A stretch of DNA of 64,000 bases from Actinorugispora endophytica (GCF_004363075.1 NZ_SNYN01000001.1:873602-937601); one strand, 5' to 3'; positions 47,345 through 55,721 are shown, numbered from the stretch's first letter. The notes: generated by a model not told the origin, from the letters alone. Translations and numbers: made by a program.

Positions 47345-48292
47345 ATGCGCGCGGCCCGGTACGACAGGTACGGGCCTCCGGAGGTGCTGTACGAGGGCAG
47401 GGCGCCGAAGCCGGTCGCCGGACCGGGAGAGGTGCTGGTGCGCGTGCACGCCGTCAGCGTCAACGGGGGCGAGATCGCCGGCCGCGCGGGGAAGCTGCGC
47501 CTGCTGACCGGCAACCGTTTCCCCAAGGCGGTCGGGATCGACTTCACGGGCGAGGTCGCCGAGCAGGGGGCCGGGGTGACCGGCCTCAGGGCGGGCGACC
47601 GGGTGTGGGGGGCGCTGCCCCGGGGCCGCTTCGGCAGCGCCGCCGAGTTCGTGGCGGTGCGCCCCCGGCAGCTGGCCCGCGCCCCCGAGGGGATCGACCT
47701 GGTGGAGGCCGCGGCGCTCCCCGTCGGCACGACCGCGATCACCGCCCTGCGCGACAAGGCCCGCCTCCGGAAGGGCGAGCGGCTGCTCGTGCGCGGCGCG
47801 AGCGGCGGCGTCGGCAACACGGCCGTGCAGCTCGGCCGGGCGTTCGGCGCGCACGTCACCGCGCTCGCGGGGGCGCGGAACCTGGACCTCGTGCGGGAAC
47901 TCGGCGCCGACGAGGCCTTCGACTACGCGACCACCGGACCGGCCGACCTGGGCCGGTTCGACGTCGTCTTCGACACCGTCGGAACCGGGCTCGGCGCCTA
48001 CCGCGGACTCCTCGCGCCGCGCGGGCGCATGGTGGCCATCGCCTTCGACCTCGAGAAAGCGGCCTCCTCGGTCTCGTACCTCCTCGCGTCCGCCGTGTTC
48101 GGCCCGCGCAGGGTCCGCTTCTTCAGCGGAAACCCCAGGCACGATCTCTTCGCCGACCTGACCCGGTACGTGGAGAGCGGGGCGCTCCGGGCGGTCGTGG
48201 ACACGGTGCACCCGCTCGCCGACATCGCCGGGGCGCACCGCGCGCTGGAAGCGGGCGGAGTACGGGGAAAGCACGTCGTCCGGATCGTGTGA
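47345..48292 (+). CDS. Zinc-independent MDR oxidoreductase (quinone oxidoreductase-like)
   Basis: 315 residues of the medium-chain dehydrogenase / reductase family. N-terminal substrate domain (MRAARYDRYGPPEVL), then a Rossmann fold with GASGGVGNTAVQLGRAFG near residue 156 for NAD(P)H. The cysteine ligands of zinc-dependent alcohol dehydrogenases are absent, so it belongs with quinone oxidoreductases and enoyl reductases. The ATG at 47345 is used; TTG 47336 has better spacing from GAAGAGGA. The divergent TetR regulator and operator suggest induction by its substrate. A bidirectional palindrome follows the stop codon. Confidence 0.85.
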   Translation: MRAARYDRYGPPEVLYEGRAPKPVAGPGEVLVRVHAVSVNGGEIAGRAGKLRLLTGNRFPKAVGIDFTGEVAEQGAGVTGLRAGDRVWGALPRGRFGSAAEFVAVRPRQLARAPEGIDLVEAAALPVGTTAITALRDKARLRKGERLLVRGASGGVGNTAVQLGRAFGAHVTALAGARNLDLVRELGADEAFDYATTGPADLGRFDVVFDTVGTGLGAYRGLLAPRGRMVAIAFDLEKAASSVSYLLASAVFGPRRVRFFSGNPRHDLFADLTRYVESGALRAVVDTVHPLADIAGAHRALEAGGVRGKHVVRIV

Positions 48293-48316
48293 GCGGCGCC
48301 CCGCGTCCCTCTTCCC

Positions 48317-48380
48317 CGCCGATCTTGACCTTTCCGGGGTCTCGGAGGCGGGTGAGACCCCGGAAAGGTCGAGATCAGCG
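48317..48380. repeat. Palindromic element B2, shared terminator of convergent genes
   Basis: GATCTTGACCTTTCCGGGG plus TCTC pairs with GAGACCCCGGAAAGGTC plus GAGATC over 23 bp with one mismatch, loop 10 bases. It matches the core of element B1 (36713-36850). It lies between the stops of the MDR gene (plus) and the glycosyltransferase gene (minus) and probably terminates both. Confidence 0.75.
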
Positions 48381-48397
48381 AGAAGAACGGACGCGGG

Positions 48398-49663
48398 TCA
48401 CTGGCTCAGCAGGCGGCGGCGGACCCTCTTGATCCTCTTGCGGACCCGGCCGATGGTGCGCAGGGCGGTCGGCGGGACGTCCATGCGGAGCCGGGAGCGG
48501 CGGCGGCGGGCGGTCTCCCTGGGGCCGGTCAGCAGCAGAGGACGCGCGGGCAGGCCGCCGGCCCGGGCCCGCTCCACGAGCGCGACCAGGCGCGCGGACC
48601 AGTCGTTGCCGTCCGCGTCGTGGAAGTAGTTCTCCGCGCACCAGCGCGGGCTCGGCGTCCTGAAGCGGCCCTCGCGCAGGTCGTCGAGCGTGCCCAGCGC
48701 CTCGCTGCCCTCGAATACCAGGTTGATCATCTCCGCCGAGACGCCGAAGTCCGACAGGATCAGCAGCGGGACGTCCTGCGCGACGGCCTCGAGCGCCGCG
48801 GTGGAGCTCACCGTGACGAAGCCCGCGGCGTGCTCCAGCTGTTCGCGCATCGAGCCGTCGGCGAAGGAGACCGCGTCGGCCGGGACCTCCCCGGCGGCCA
48901 CGAGGTCGTGCCACAGCGTCTCGAAGTGGTGGTGCTCGCGGTGGGTCTGCTGCTCGTGCGCGCGGGCGCGCAGTTTGACCACCACGTTCAGGTCCGGTCG
49001 ACGGGCCGCGAGGTCGGCGAGCGCGCGCAGGACGAGCTCCCGCTCCTCCCGCTGCACCGGGACCTTGGCCTGGGTCGCGAAGACCACGCGGTCGCGGGGC
49101 GCCTGCTCGGGCGGGTCCGCGATGGTCGGCGCGCCGGAGCCGGGTTCGGGGCCGCCGGCCAGGAACGGCAGCGTGGCGAGCCCGATCTCGCCGGTCGCCC
49201 CGAGCCGGGCGCCGAGTTCGCCGAACTCGTCCACCTCCCGGCGGCTGTGCAGGATGAACAGGTCCACCGGGGCGCGGTACAGCCACGCCTTCTCGGTGGC
49301 GGGCACGGAGATCCCGGGCAGGCCCGAGACCAGCACGGGGCGGGGCGACAGCCCGGCGAGCACGTCGTTGACCAGGACGTCCACGACCGGTCCGGTGCAG
49401 GCGACCACGATGACGTCGGGCCGGACGCGGCGGACCGTCCGGCGCAGCGCCAGGGCGGACAGGACCGGGGGCACGCTCGCGCCGTTGCGGGTTCCCAGCA
49501 CGGCGCCGCGCATCTGGGACGGCGAGGGCGCGATGGGGGTGCGGACCACCGCGAGCTCCCCGGACCACCCCTCGGGCAGGGAGTCGAGCAGGCCCGCCCC
49601 CCACTTGAGGTAGGAGTCCGAATCGGCGATCGCCATGACGTGCGCGGTTCCGCGGTCGGTCAA
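48398..49663 (-). CDS. Putative GT-B glycosyltransferase (DUF6716-like)
   Basis: 421 residues. The N-terminus MAIADSDSYLKWGAGLLDSL and the SPSQMRGAV block match, from memory, a family of uncharacterised glycosyltransferases labelled DUF6716 and found beside Kdn / nonulosonate genes in Streptomyces. A GT-B layout is suggested by two Rossmann-like halves; VVVKLRARAHEQ near 225 and FVTVSSTAALEAVAQDVPLL near 285 resemble the donor-binding half of capsule and wall glycosyltransferases. The C-terminal 45 residues are very basic, which would favour membrane binding. The TTG start overlaps the stop of the upstream gene by 2 bases and is preceded by AAGGA. Last gene of the manA operon. Confidence 0.7.
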   Translation of the reverse strand: MTDRGTAHVMAIADSDSYLKWGAGLLDSLPEGWSGELAVVRTPIAPSPSQMRGAVLGTRNGASVPPVLSALALRRTVRRVRPDVIVVACTGPVVDVLVNDVLAGLSPRPVLVSGLPGISVPATEKAWLYRAPVDLFILHSRREVDEFGELGARLGATGEIGLATLPFLAGGPEPGSGAPTIADPPEQAPRDRVVFATQAKVPVQREERELVLRALADLAARRPDLNVVVKLRARAHEQQTHREHHHFETLWHDLVAAGEVPADAVSFADGSMREQLEHAAGFVTVSSTAALEAVAQDVPLLILSDFGVSAEMINLVFEGSEALGTLDDLREGRFRTPSPRWCAENYFHDADGNDWSARLVALVERARAGGLPARPLLLTGPRETARRRRSRLRMDVPPTALRTIGRVRKRIKRVRRRLLSQ

Positions 49664-50691
49664 CGAGAGTCCTTCTCATCGGTAACGAAGATGCTCAGGT
49701 GCGCGCGCAGTCCCGGCGCGGCCTGGCCGGTCCACCACGACTCGGGGACCTCGGCCGCCTCCACGGCGACGCCGTGCCGCCCCAGCAGCACCCGCAGGGA
49801 CGTCACCGCGGTGGACGGAAGGCTCACCACCCGGTGCCGATCGCGCAGCCCGCGAAGCCCGAGCTCGGCGGGCAGGCCGTGGGAGGCCACCCGGATCCGG
49901 GGGTCCGCGTTCAGGGGTTCCAGGGTACGCGCGTCCTCGCGGCGGTGCGGGTAGTACACGACGGGCTCGTCCGACGCGTGCCCCAGCACCCAGTCCAGGT
50001 ACGGTCCGGCGTGCAGCAGGCCGTCGCGCACCATCGCCGAGCCGAGCACCACCCGGTTCTCGGCGGGGGCCGCGGCTCCGGGGAGCGCGCGCAGCCACGC
50101 GAAGTCGTGCTCGACGACGCGGATGCCGACCGCCGCGGCGTCCCGGCGGAGCCCGTCGGGCAGCGGAAGCACCGTGAAGACCGTGAGCCTGCCGGCGCGC
50201 GCCGCCGCGCGCAGCCGCACGGCGGTGGCCAGCCCCAGGGCGAGGCGGGCCGGCGTGGAACGGACCCGGGCCCGCTCCAGCGGGACCGCCACCCGCCGGG
50301 TGAGCAGCCGCAGCAGGTGCACGGTGGCCAGGCCGTCGTCGACGACGACGTACTCGCGGACCCCTCCGCGCAGCAGGGCGCGCTGCACCTGGCCGGAGAA
50401 CGCGTCGCCCACGAACCAGGTGTCGGTGTTCTCCCGGTACAGCGTCGGGGTCGTGCCGGACGGCAGGACGTCGACACCGTCGGGAAGGCCCGCGGCGGTG
50501 ACGGCGGCGACCGTGGCGTCCAGCGCACCCGACCCGGACCGGGGCAGCACGCGGGTGTGCCGCGCGAAGCCGCCGGTGTGGTGGGCCTCGAGTACCGAGA
50601 GCAGCTGCAGAGGGGTCTCGACCCAGGCCGCGGCCGCGACGAGGTGGTCGGTGCGGTGCGGGGCGGGCGCGGAGGCCGCCTTGTTGTTCAC
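49660..50691 (-). CDS. Putative sialyltransferase-type glycosyltransferase (GT52-like motifs)
   Basis: 343 residues. It carries the short motifs of lipooligosaccharide sialyltransferase and polysialyltransferase families: an acidic DDG in YVVVDDGLATV (118-120), a PH pair in YYPHRRED (248-249, order reversed relative to the usual HP) and a Ser/Thr motif in LPSTAV (291-296). VETPLQLLSVLEA near residue 24 matches the N-terminal strand of these enzymes. It is therefore a second candidate for a CMP-nonulosonate transferase in the region. GTG start; 51 bp after manA on the same strand, coupled to the next gene. Confidence 0.68.
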   Translation of the reverse strand: MNNKAASAPAPHRTDHLVAAAAWVETPLQLLSVLEAHHTGGFARHTRVLPRSGSGALDATVAAVTAAGLPDGVDVLPSGTTPTLYRENTDTWFVGDAFSGQVQRALLRGGVREYVVVDDGLATVHLLRLLTRRVAVPLERARVRSTPARLALGLATAVRLRAAARAGRLTVFTVLPLPDGLRRDAAAVGIRVVEHDFAWLRALPGAAAPAENRVVLGSAMVRDGLLHAGPYLDWVLGHASDEPVVYYPHRREDARTLEPLNADPRIRVASHGLPAELGLRGLRDRHRVVSLPSTAVTSLRVLLGRHGVAVEAAEVPESWWTGQAAPGLRAHLSIFVTDEKDSR

Positions 50692-50742
50692 GGGCGCCTC
50701 GTTAGCTTCCGTGGCCGGTTGAGGGGAATGCCCCGAACATAG

Positions 50743-52029
50743 TCATCCCGGGTTAACGGGCGACAGAACGGGGTGAACATCAGGCCAACGGCAGCCGCTC
50801 CCGCCCGGTCGCGCGGCCGCGGCCGCAGCGGGGGAGGCGGTGACCGCGTCGGCCACGGTCGCCACGACCACGCGGGCGCGCCCCGTGGCCAGGACCGATC
50901 CGGTCTCGGCGGCCAGGAACGCCGACTCGCCCCTGCCCAGTCGGAGGTTCGCCCCCGACGGGGCGTGCAGTTCGGCCTCGCCGTCCAGGACAAGGGCGAT
51001 GGCGGGGCCCGGGGGAAGCCACACCGCCTCCTCGCCGGGTTCGGCCATGGTGAGCGCGAAGTCGTCGATCTCCGGTCGGTACTCCAGCCGCCCGCCGCGG
51101 GCGACGGGCTCCACGTAGGGGACCGGGAGAACGGCGTACTCGAGCACGTCGAGCAGCTCGGCGGGGTCCACGTGCTTGGTGGTCAGCCCCGCGCGCAGCA
51201 CGTTGTCCGAGGTCGCCATCACCTCCACCGCGGTCCCGCGCAGGTACGCGTGGACGTTCCCGGCGGGCAGGAAGAGCGCCTCCCCGGGGGACAGGACCAC
51301 GTGGTTCAGCAGCAGCGACGCCACCGCGCCGGGGTCGCCGGGGTAGCGTTCCGCCAGGTCGAGCGCTGCTCGCAGGTGGCGCGAGGGGGAGTCGCCGACC
51401 CGCTCGGCGAGCTCGGCCATCAGGTCGGAGACGAGGCCGGCGCGGTCCGCGGCGGGGATGGTCAGCAGGCGCGTCATCGCCCCGCGCAGCGCGTCGGCGG
51501 GGGAGGGCGCGGCCAGTTCGGCCCGCAGCGCGACCGCCAGCGGCGCGGCGAGCCCGCCGAGGTCGGCCGAGGCCGCGGCGGGGGCGCGGAACCCGCACAG
51601 CGCCTCGAACTCCCCGAGCGCCATGACGAGTTCGGGCTTGTGGTTGGAGTCCCTGTAGTTGCGGTGCGGGGCGTCGATGGGCACGCCCGCGGCCTCCTCG
51701 GCGGCGAACCCGTCCCGGGCGCGCCGCAGGCAGGGGTGTGCCTGGAGCGACAGCGGCTGCTCGATCGCCAGGAACTTGAGCAGGAAGGGCAGGCGCGCGC
51801 CGAAGTTCTCGGTGACGTCGGCCCCGAGCGTGGCGACCGGGTCGGCCGCGATCACCGTGTCGAGTCCGGCCTCGTCCGCGCCTCCGCCGATCCGGCTGGG
51901 GGCGCTGGGGTGCGCGCCCAGCCACAGTTCGGCCTGTGGCCTGCCGTCAGGCCGCTCCCCGAGCAGTCGGGGGATCTCGGTGGTCGATCCCCATGCGTAT
52001 CGGCGCACGTGGTTGGCGAGTCGCCACAT
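50743..52029 (-). CDS. manA: Mannose-6-phosphate isomerase, class I
   Basis: Interconverts fructose-6-phosphate and mannose-6-phosphate. Cupin-type zinc enzyme, 428 residues. Key blocks: FLLKFLAIEQPLSLQAHPC near 97 (the QxH zinc ligands), NHKPELVMALGEFEALCGF near 140 (Glu ligand) and FLPAGNVHAYLRG near 265. Upstream GGAGGGA lies 10 bases before the ATG. It leads an operon with two putative glycosyltransferases, which ties its product to a glycan. If the NeuB-type enzyme uses mannose-6-phosphate, this isomerase supplies the substrate for Kdn. GDP-mannose supply is the alternative role. Confidence 0.92.
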   Translation of the reverse strand: MWRLANHVRRYAWGSTTEIPRLLGERPDGRPQAELWLGAHPSAPSRIGGGADEAGLDTVIAADPVATLGADVTENFGARLPFLLKFLAIEQPLSLQAHPCLRRARDGFAAEEAAGVPIDAPHRNYRDSNHKPELVMALGEFEALCGFRAPAAASADLGGLAAPLAVALRAELAAPSPADALRGAMTRLLTIPAADRAGLVSDLMAELAERVGDSPSRHLRAALDLAERYPGDPGAVASLLLNHVVLSPGEALFLPAGNVHAYLRGTAVEVMATSDNVLRAGLTTKHVDPAELLDVLEYAVLPVPYVEPVARGGRLEYRPEIDDFALTMAEPGEEAVWLPPGPAIALVLDGEAELHAPSGANLRLGRGESAFLAAETGSVLATGRARVVVATVADAVTASPAAAAAARPGGSGCRWPDVHPVLSPVNPG

Positions 52030-52458
52030 GATCAGGGTCCCTCCGTGAGGCGGAACAGCACGCCCCGGAGCCGGTGTGCCGGGCGCGATCGTCGCCACGC
52101 TAACCGCAAGCACCGGTGCAAAACCGGGAAGAGAAGCGTGATCGCACCGAATTTCGTATTCACGCCGTGAAGATTTAACCCCCCGGTGGGGTGGAGGTGG
52201 GGTGGCGCGCGCCGGGCGCTCCGGCGGGGTTCCGGGAACCGGCCGCGGCCGGACGCGCGGTCCTCCGCCGGGAAGCGGGGGCCGAACGGGAAGCCGGCCG
52301 CCGAACCACGAGGATCGCGACGGAACGGCACGGTTCGAGCGGTTCGCTCCCGGTGTCACCCCCTTACCCCCCACCCCCACCCCCGTTCTCGCGGTCCGCG
52401 GTCCGGGGTCCGGGGCGATTCCGGAGGCAGCTCTTGATCCCCATCCGCGCGGCCCCCC
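52030..52458. promoter_or_regulatory. manA promoter region and degraded sequence to its right
   Basis: Non-coding. Within it TTGCAC followed by TAGCGT (minus strand, 52096-52121) could form the manA promoter; it overlaps a GCACCGGTGC palindrome (52110-52119). A C-rich tract (CCCCCCACCCCCACCCCC) at about 52367-52384 marks the approach to the transpeptidase remnant. Confidence 0.4.
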
Positions 52459-53245
52459 GTTCCGCGCCCGGACCTGCCGGTCGTCATCGACTTCGACATG
52501 CCGGTGCGGAACAAGGAACAGGTCGAGGCGGCCGTGGTGGTCCGCTCCGAGAGGCCCGCCGAGGGCGCGTGGAACTGGTTCGGCGACAAGTGGGCGGTCT
52601 TCCGCACCGAGGACTACTGGGAGCCCGACCAGGACGTCACAGTGGACCTGCGCCTGGCGGGGGTGCCCGCCGGCGAGGGCGTCTACGGAGTGGAGAACCA
52701 CCGGTTGACGTTCCACGTGGGCCGTCCGCAGATCAGCGAGGTCGACAACGACACCCACCGCATGCTCGTCACCCGGGACGGCGAGCAGGTGAAGGACTTC
52801 CCGATCAGCAACGGCGACGGCAGCGCCGCAGTTCTGGACCACGAACGGCCTCCACCTGGCCATGTCGACGGAGCAGGACGTCGTCATGGACTCCAGCACC
52901 TTCAGCATGCCGGAGGGCGCGGCCCCCTACCGGGTCGCCGCCGACTACGAGGTCCGGATCCCCAACAGCGGGGAGCACGCGCACACCTCGTCCAACCCGC
53001 TCCTCGGGCAGGCCGACACCAGCCGCGGCCGCGTCAACATGAACCACGCGGATTCCCGGTGGTTCTACGGGAACACCCTCGTCGGGGATCCCTTCATCGT
53101 CACCGGCAGCCCCCGAGCTGGAGGTCGACAACGGCCGGGGCTTCTGGCAGCGCTCCCGGGACGAATGGGTGGCCCGGAGCGCAGTCGGCGAGCCGGACGC
53201 GACCGACGACGGCACCGCCCGGGCTCCGCGTACAGCGGGTCCTGA
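52459..53245 (+). pseudogene. L,D-transpeptidase (YkuD), decayed
   Basis: Recognisable as an Ldt with an Ig-like domain (PRPDLPVVIDFDMPVRNKEQ, then WNWFGDKWAVFRTEDYWEPD) followed by the YkuD catalytic domain (HRMLVTRDGEQVKDFPISNG). The frame shifts near 52838 (continuing TTNGLHLAMSTEQDVVMDSS in the next frame) and again near 53110 (ELEVDNGRGFWQRSRDEWV). The active-site signature SHGCVN is replaced by SRGRVN, so both the conserved His and the catalytic Cys are lost. No signal peptide or start codon with a ribosome binding site is found. It must be dead as a 3-3 cross-linking enzyme. Confidence 0.88.
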
Positions 53246-53265
53246 CCGGGAGCCGAACCGACGCG

Positions 53266-53308
53266 GACGGGCGTGCCGGGACCGCTCAGCGGTCCCGGCA
53301 CGCCCGTC
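53266..53308. terminator. 43-bp palindromic terminator
   Basis: A 21-bp perfect inverted repeat (GACGGGCGTGCCGGGACCGC plus T, then its complement) around a single central base. It lies between the transpeptidase remnant and the MarR gene, whose 3' ends converge on it, so it probably served both. Confidence 0.85.
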
Positions 53309-53383
53309 CGCCCGTCCGGCGGACGGCGTTTCGCCGGACGGGGGAACGCCGCGCGGGGGACGGGCGCGGCGTCTGGCGCGGTC

Positions 53384-53845
53384 TCACTTCGCGGAGGCGG
53401 CGATGTTCGCCCGGATCCGCGCCGAGGTGGCCGAGCAGCGGGTGAGGTACTCGATGAACCGCTTGGTCTCCTCCTCGGTGAAGGACTCGCCCAGTTCGCT
53501 CTCGATGGCGACCGCGGCCTTGTCGGCCTGGCGTAGGAGGGCGCGCCCGCCGCGGGTCAGCCTGGTCTCCAGGATGTGGGTGTGGATGGGGTGCGGCTTG
53601 CGCTCCACGAGCTTGCGGCGGTTGAGCGTGTTCAGCACCGATGACATGGTCTGGGGGGTGACCAGGCAGCGCCTGGCCAGCACCGCTCCCGAGAGACCGG
53701 GCTCCTCGGAGAGCACGAACAGGACCGTGTATTGCGGCACGGTGAGGTCGTAGGCCCTGAGCGCCGCGTGCTTGGCCGAGATCAACTCCTGCTCGGCGCG
53801 TTTCAGGTAATGACCGATTCTCTGGTCCAGTGGCAGCGTCGTCAT
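53384..53845 (-). CDS. MarR-family transcriptional regulator
   Basis: 153 residues with the winged helix at about 33-100 (LTVPQYTVLFVLSEEPGLSG, LARRCLVTPQTMSSVLNTLN, then the wing ERKPHPIHTHILETRLT). ATG at 53845. No strong ribosome binding site is seen; TATACA ends 8 bases before the ATG, suggesting a very short leader. An ATCAG-N4-CTGAT palindrome overlaps that promoter and may be an autoregulatory operator. The next plus-strand gene (54416) begins 570 bp away and could be the regulated target. Confidence 0.87.
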   Translation of the reverse strand: MTTLPLDQRIGHYLKRAEQELISAKHAALRAYDLTVPQYTVLFVLSEEPGLSGAVLARRCLVTPQTMSSVLNTLNRRKLVERKPHPIHTHILETRLTRGGRALLRQADKAAVAIESELGESFTEEETKRFIEYLTRCSATSARIRANIAASAK

Positions 53846-53853
53846 TCACTCAG

Positions 53854-53872
53854 TGTATATCAGGATGCTGAT
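53854..53872 (-). promoter_or_regulatory. MarR promoter and putative operator
   Basis: The minus strand reads TATACA (53854-53859), a good -10 box close to the start codon, immediately preceded by the palindrome ATCAG-GATG-CTGAT (53859-53872, plus-strand order). A MarR dimer bound here would block RNA polymerase. Confidence 0.5.
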
Positions 53873-54415
53873 GGCTTTATGCTTCCTTGGGCTGCACTGA
53901 TACCTCTTCACCTGCGTCGATTCCATCTCCGGACTGTCTCTCTTGTCTGTTTAGTTACGATTTCGGTGCAGATTTGACTACCCTCCGTGCAGAATGAGGG
54001 TGGTGTCGGGGATGGGTCGAGCCAGGGACGAAGGGTGGTGAAAGGCGGTCGGGCGGCGTTTTGTTTCCGCTGTATTACGCCGCTCCCGCTTCTGTCGCCG
54101 TGTCGCCGGTGGGGCCGGAGAGGGAAGTCCGATGCGCGTCGGATTTCCGTCGTGAATTCCGGGTGCTCGGGGCGAGGTCTCGTCCGGCCGTGGGCATTCG
54201 AAAAATTCCCGGTTCCCGTCCTCTTGGCCGGAAGTGGCAAGCGGTCCGCCCATGGGGGGCGGGGCTTCCGGGTAGTGCCTGGTCGGAACATGTGAATTTC
54301 CCGCAAGAAGGCGACGGTGTGGAGATGGTCACACTGCGGTCCGAGTGGCCCAATGGTCGCGCGGGTTAGATTCGGGCCAGTCGATTTCTTCTATCAAGGC
54401 CGGGAAAGAGTAGAT
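53873..54415. other. Low-GC intergenic region upstream of the PaaK-like gene
   Basis: About 540 bp without a convincing gene. Base composition is visibly poorer in G+C than the rest of the window (for example TTTAGTTACGATTTCGGTGC at 53949 and CTGTATTACGCCGC near 54070), and the shift continues into the first 65 codons of the next gene. It probably contains the promoter of that gene and may be horizontally acquired. Confidence 0.55.
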
Positions 54416-55660
54416 GTGACATCAGTGGCCACTGGCGAACTGGAGCCGTCCTCTGCGGATTTCTCACCGTCAGGATTGCGACAGGCCATTCGGGATGCCG
54501 CAGCCATACCGATGCTGCGTAAAAAGTACCGAAGATTGCTTGAAAATCCCCAAGCGATCAACTTGAGCGAAATTCCCGTTCTTACTCAGAGTGAGTACAG
54601 CGATGCGATCAGGTATGTGGCGGCGCGGCTGCCGGAGCGGCTCTCCGGAACGTTCCTGCACGTGGCGGGGGGAACCCGGGACGCGCCCCGGCTCGGGGGA
54701 GTCCCCCGCGACATGGTCCTGCCCGACATCACGGCGCGCTGGAAACCCCTGGCCCCGGGCTCGGTGCTGGTCAACCTCTCCCCGCCCGGCCGATTGTGGT
54801 CGGCCCACTACTTCTACAACTCCCTCGCCTCCGCAGCGGGGGCCCTGACCGTCCCGTTCGAGGAGCCCCGGGACGACGAGATCGGGCACTGCCTGGACTT
54901 CTTCGAGGACCAAGGGGTGACCGCCGTCGCGGCGTCCCCCGCCACGATGCGGCGGATACTCGGATTCGCCCTCTTCGAGGGCCGGCGGCTGCCCTGGCTC
55001 GACCGGATCCTCTGGAGCGACGGGATCCCGGACAGGGCCCTGGGCGAACTCGTCGCGGACGAGTTCCCGCACGTGCGCACGTGGGGGGTGTACGGCACGG
55101 CGGAGACGTGGATGATCGGCCACAGCGGGCCGGACTGCCCGCCGGGCGTGTTCCACGTCTTCCCCCACCAGTACGTCGAGGTCTCCGAGGACGGGATCCT
55201 GGTCACGACCGTGCGGGGCGGGGCGGCCGGCCCTCTGCTGCGGTACCGGGTCGGCCGGGCCGGGACCTGGGAGACGTGCCGCTGCGGCGGGACCGGACCG
55301 GCGCTGCGGGTGCGGGAGCGTGTCGACTCCATGGTCGAGCTGTTCGGCCGGGTGGTGGCCCCCGAGGACCTGGTCGGCCTCGCCCGGCAGATGGACATGG
55401 TGGACCGCGCCCAGGTCGCCCTGATCGACCCGGGCACCGGGACGGAGCGGATGTACCTGCGCGTCACGCTGCGGCCCGGCGTCGAGGACGACCCGTACAC
55501 GACGGAGTGGATCCGGTCCCACGTCGTGGCCGGGGACCTGGGGCTGGCCGGGGCGGTCGGCGTGAACGCGGACTCCTTCGACGTGGTCGTGGTCGACCGG
55601 CTGGCGCGGGGCGACGGGCGGACGGAACCACCGCTCCTGGTCGTCGAGCGGACGGTCTGA
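54416..55660 (+). CDS. PaaK-like adenylate-forming protein
   Basis: 414 residues of the phenylacetate-CoA ligase / coenzyme F390 synthetase fold. Motifs: YGTAE at 226-230 (A5), RYRVGRAG at 276-283, where Ala replaces the usual acidic residue of YRTGD (A7), CRCGG just after, and VRERVDSMVELFGRVVAPED near 300 (A8). A glycine-rich AGGTRDAP near 82 stands in for the usual SSGTTG phosphate loop. The altered A7 residue makes the reaction uncertain. The GTG at 54416 follows GGGAAAGAG. The first 65 codons have clearly lower GC than the rest. No ligase or CoA partner is adjacent, so the acid substrate is unknown. Confidence 0.72.
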   Translation: MTSVATGELEPSSADFSPSGLRQAIRDAAAIPMLRKKYRRLLENPQAINLSEIPVLTQSEYSDAIRYVAARLPERLSGTFLHVAGGTRDAPRLGGVPRDMVLPDITARWKPLAPGSVLVNLSPPGRLWSAHYFYNSLASAAGALTVPFEEPRDDEIGHCLDFFEDQGVTAVAASPATMRRILGFALFEGRRLPWLDRILWSDGIPDRALGELVADEFPHVRTWGVYGTAETWMIGHSGPDCPPGVFHVFPHQYVEVSEDGILVTTVRGGAAGPLLRYRVGRAGTWETCRCGGTGPALRVRERVDSMVELFGRVVAPEDLVGLARQMDMVDRAQVALIDPGTGTERMYLRVTLRPGVEDDPYTTEWIRSHVVAGDLGLAGAVGVNADSFDVVVVDRLARGDGRTEPPLLVVERTV

Positions 55661-55721
55661 CCCCTCCCCGGTCCCGCCCTCCGCGAACACGCGTTCCCGG
55701 AGGGCGGGACCGGGCGGTCGA

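Noticed and set aside
52360-52390. C-rich tract as a G-quadruplex or phase-variation tract
   Set aside because: The runs are interrupted and lie upstream of a dead gene; nothing indicates function.
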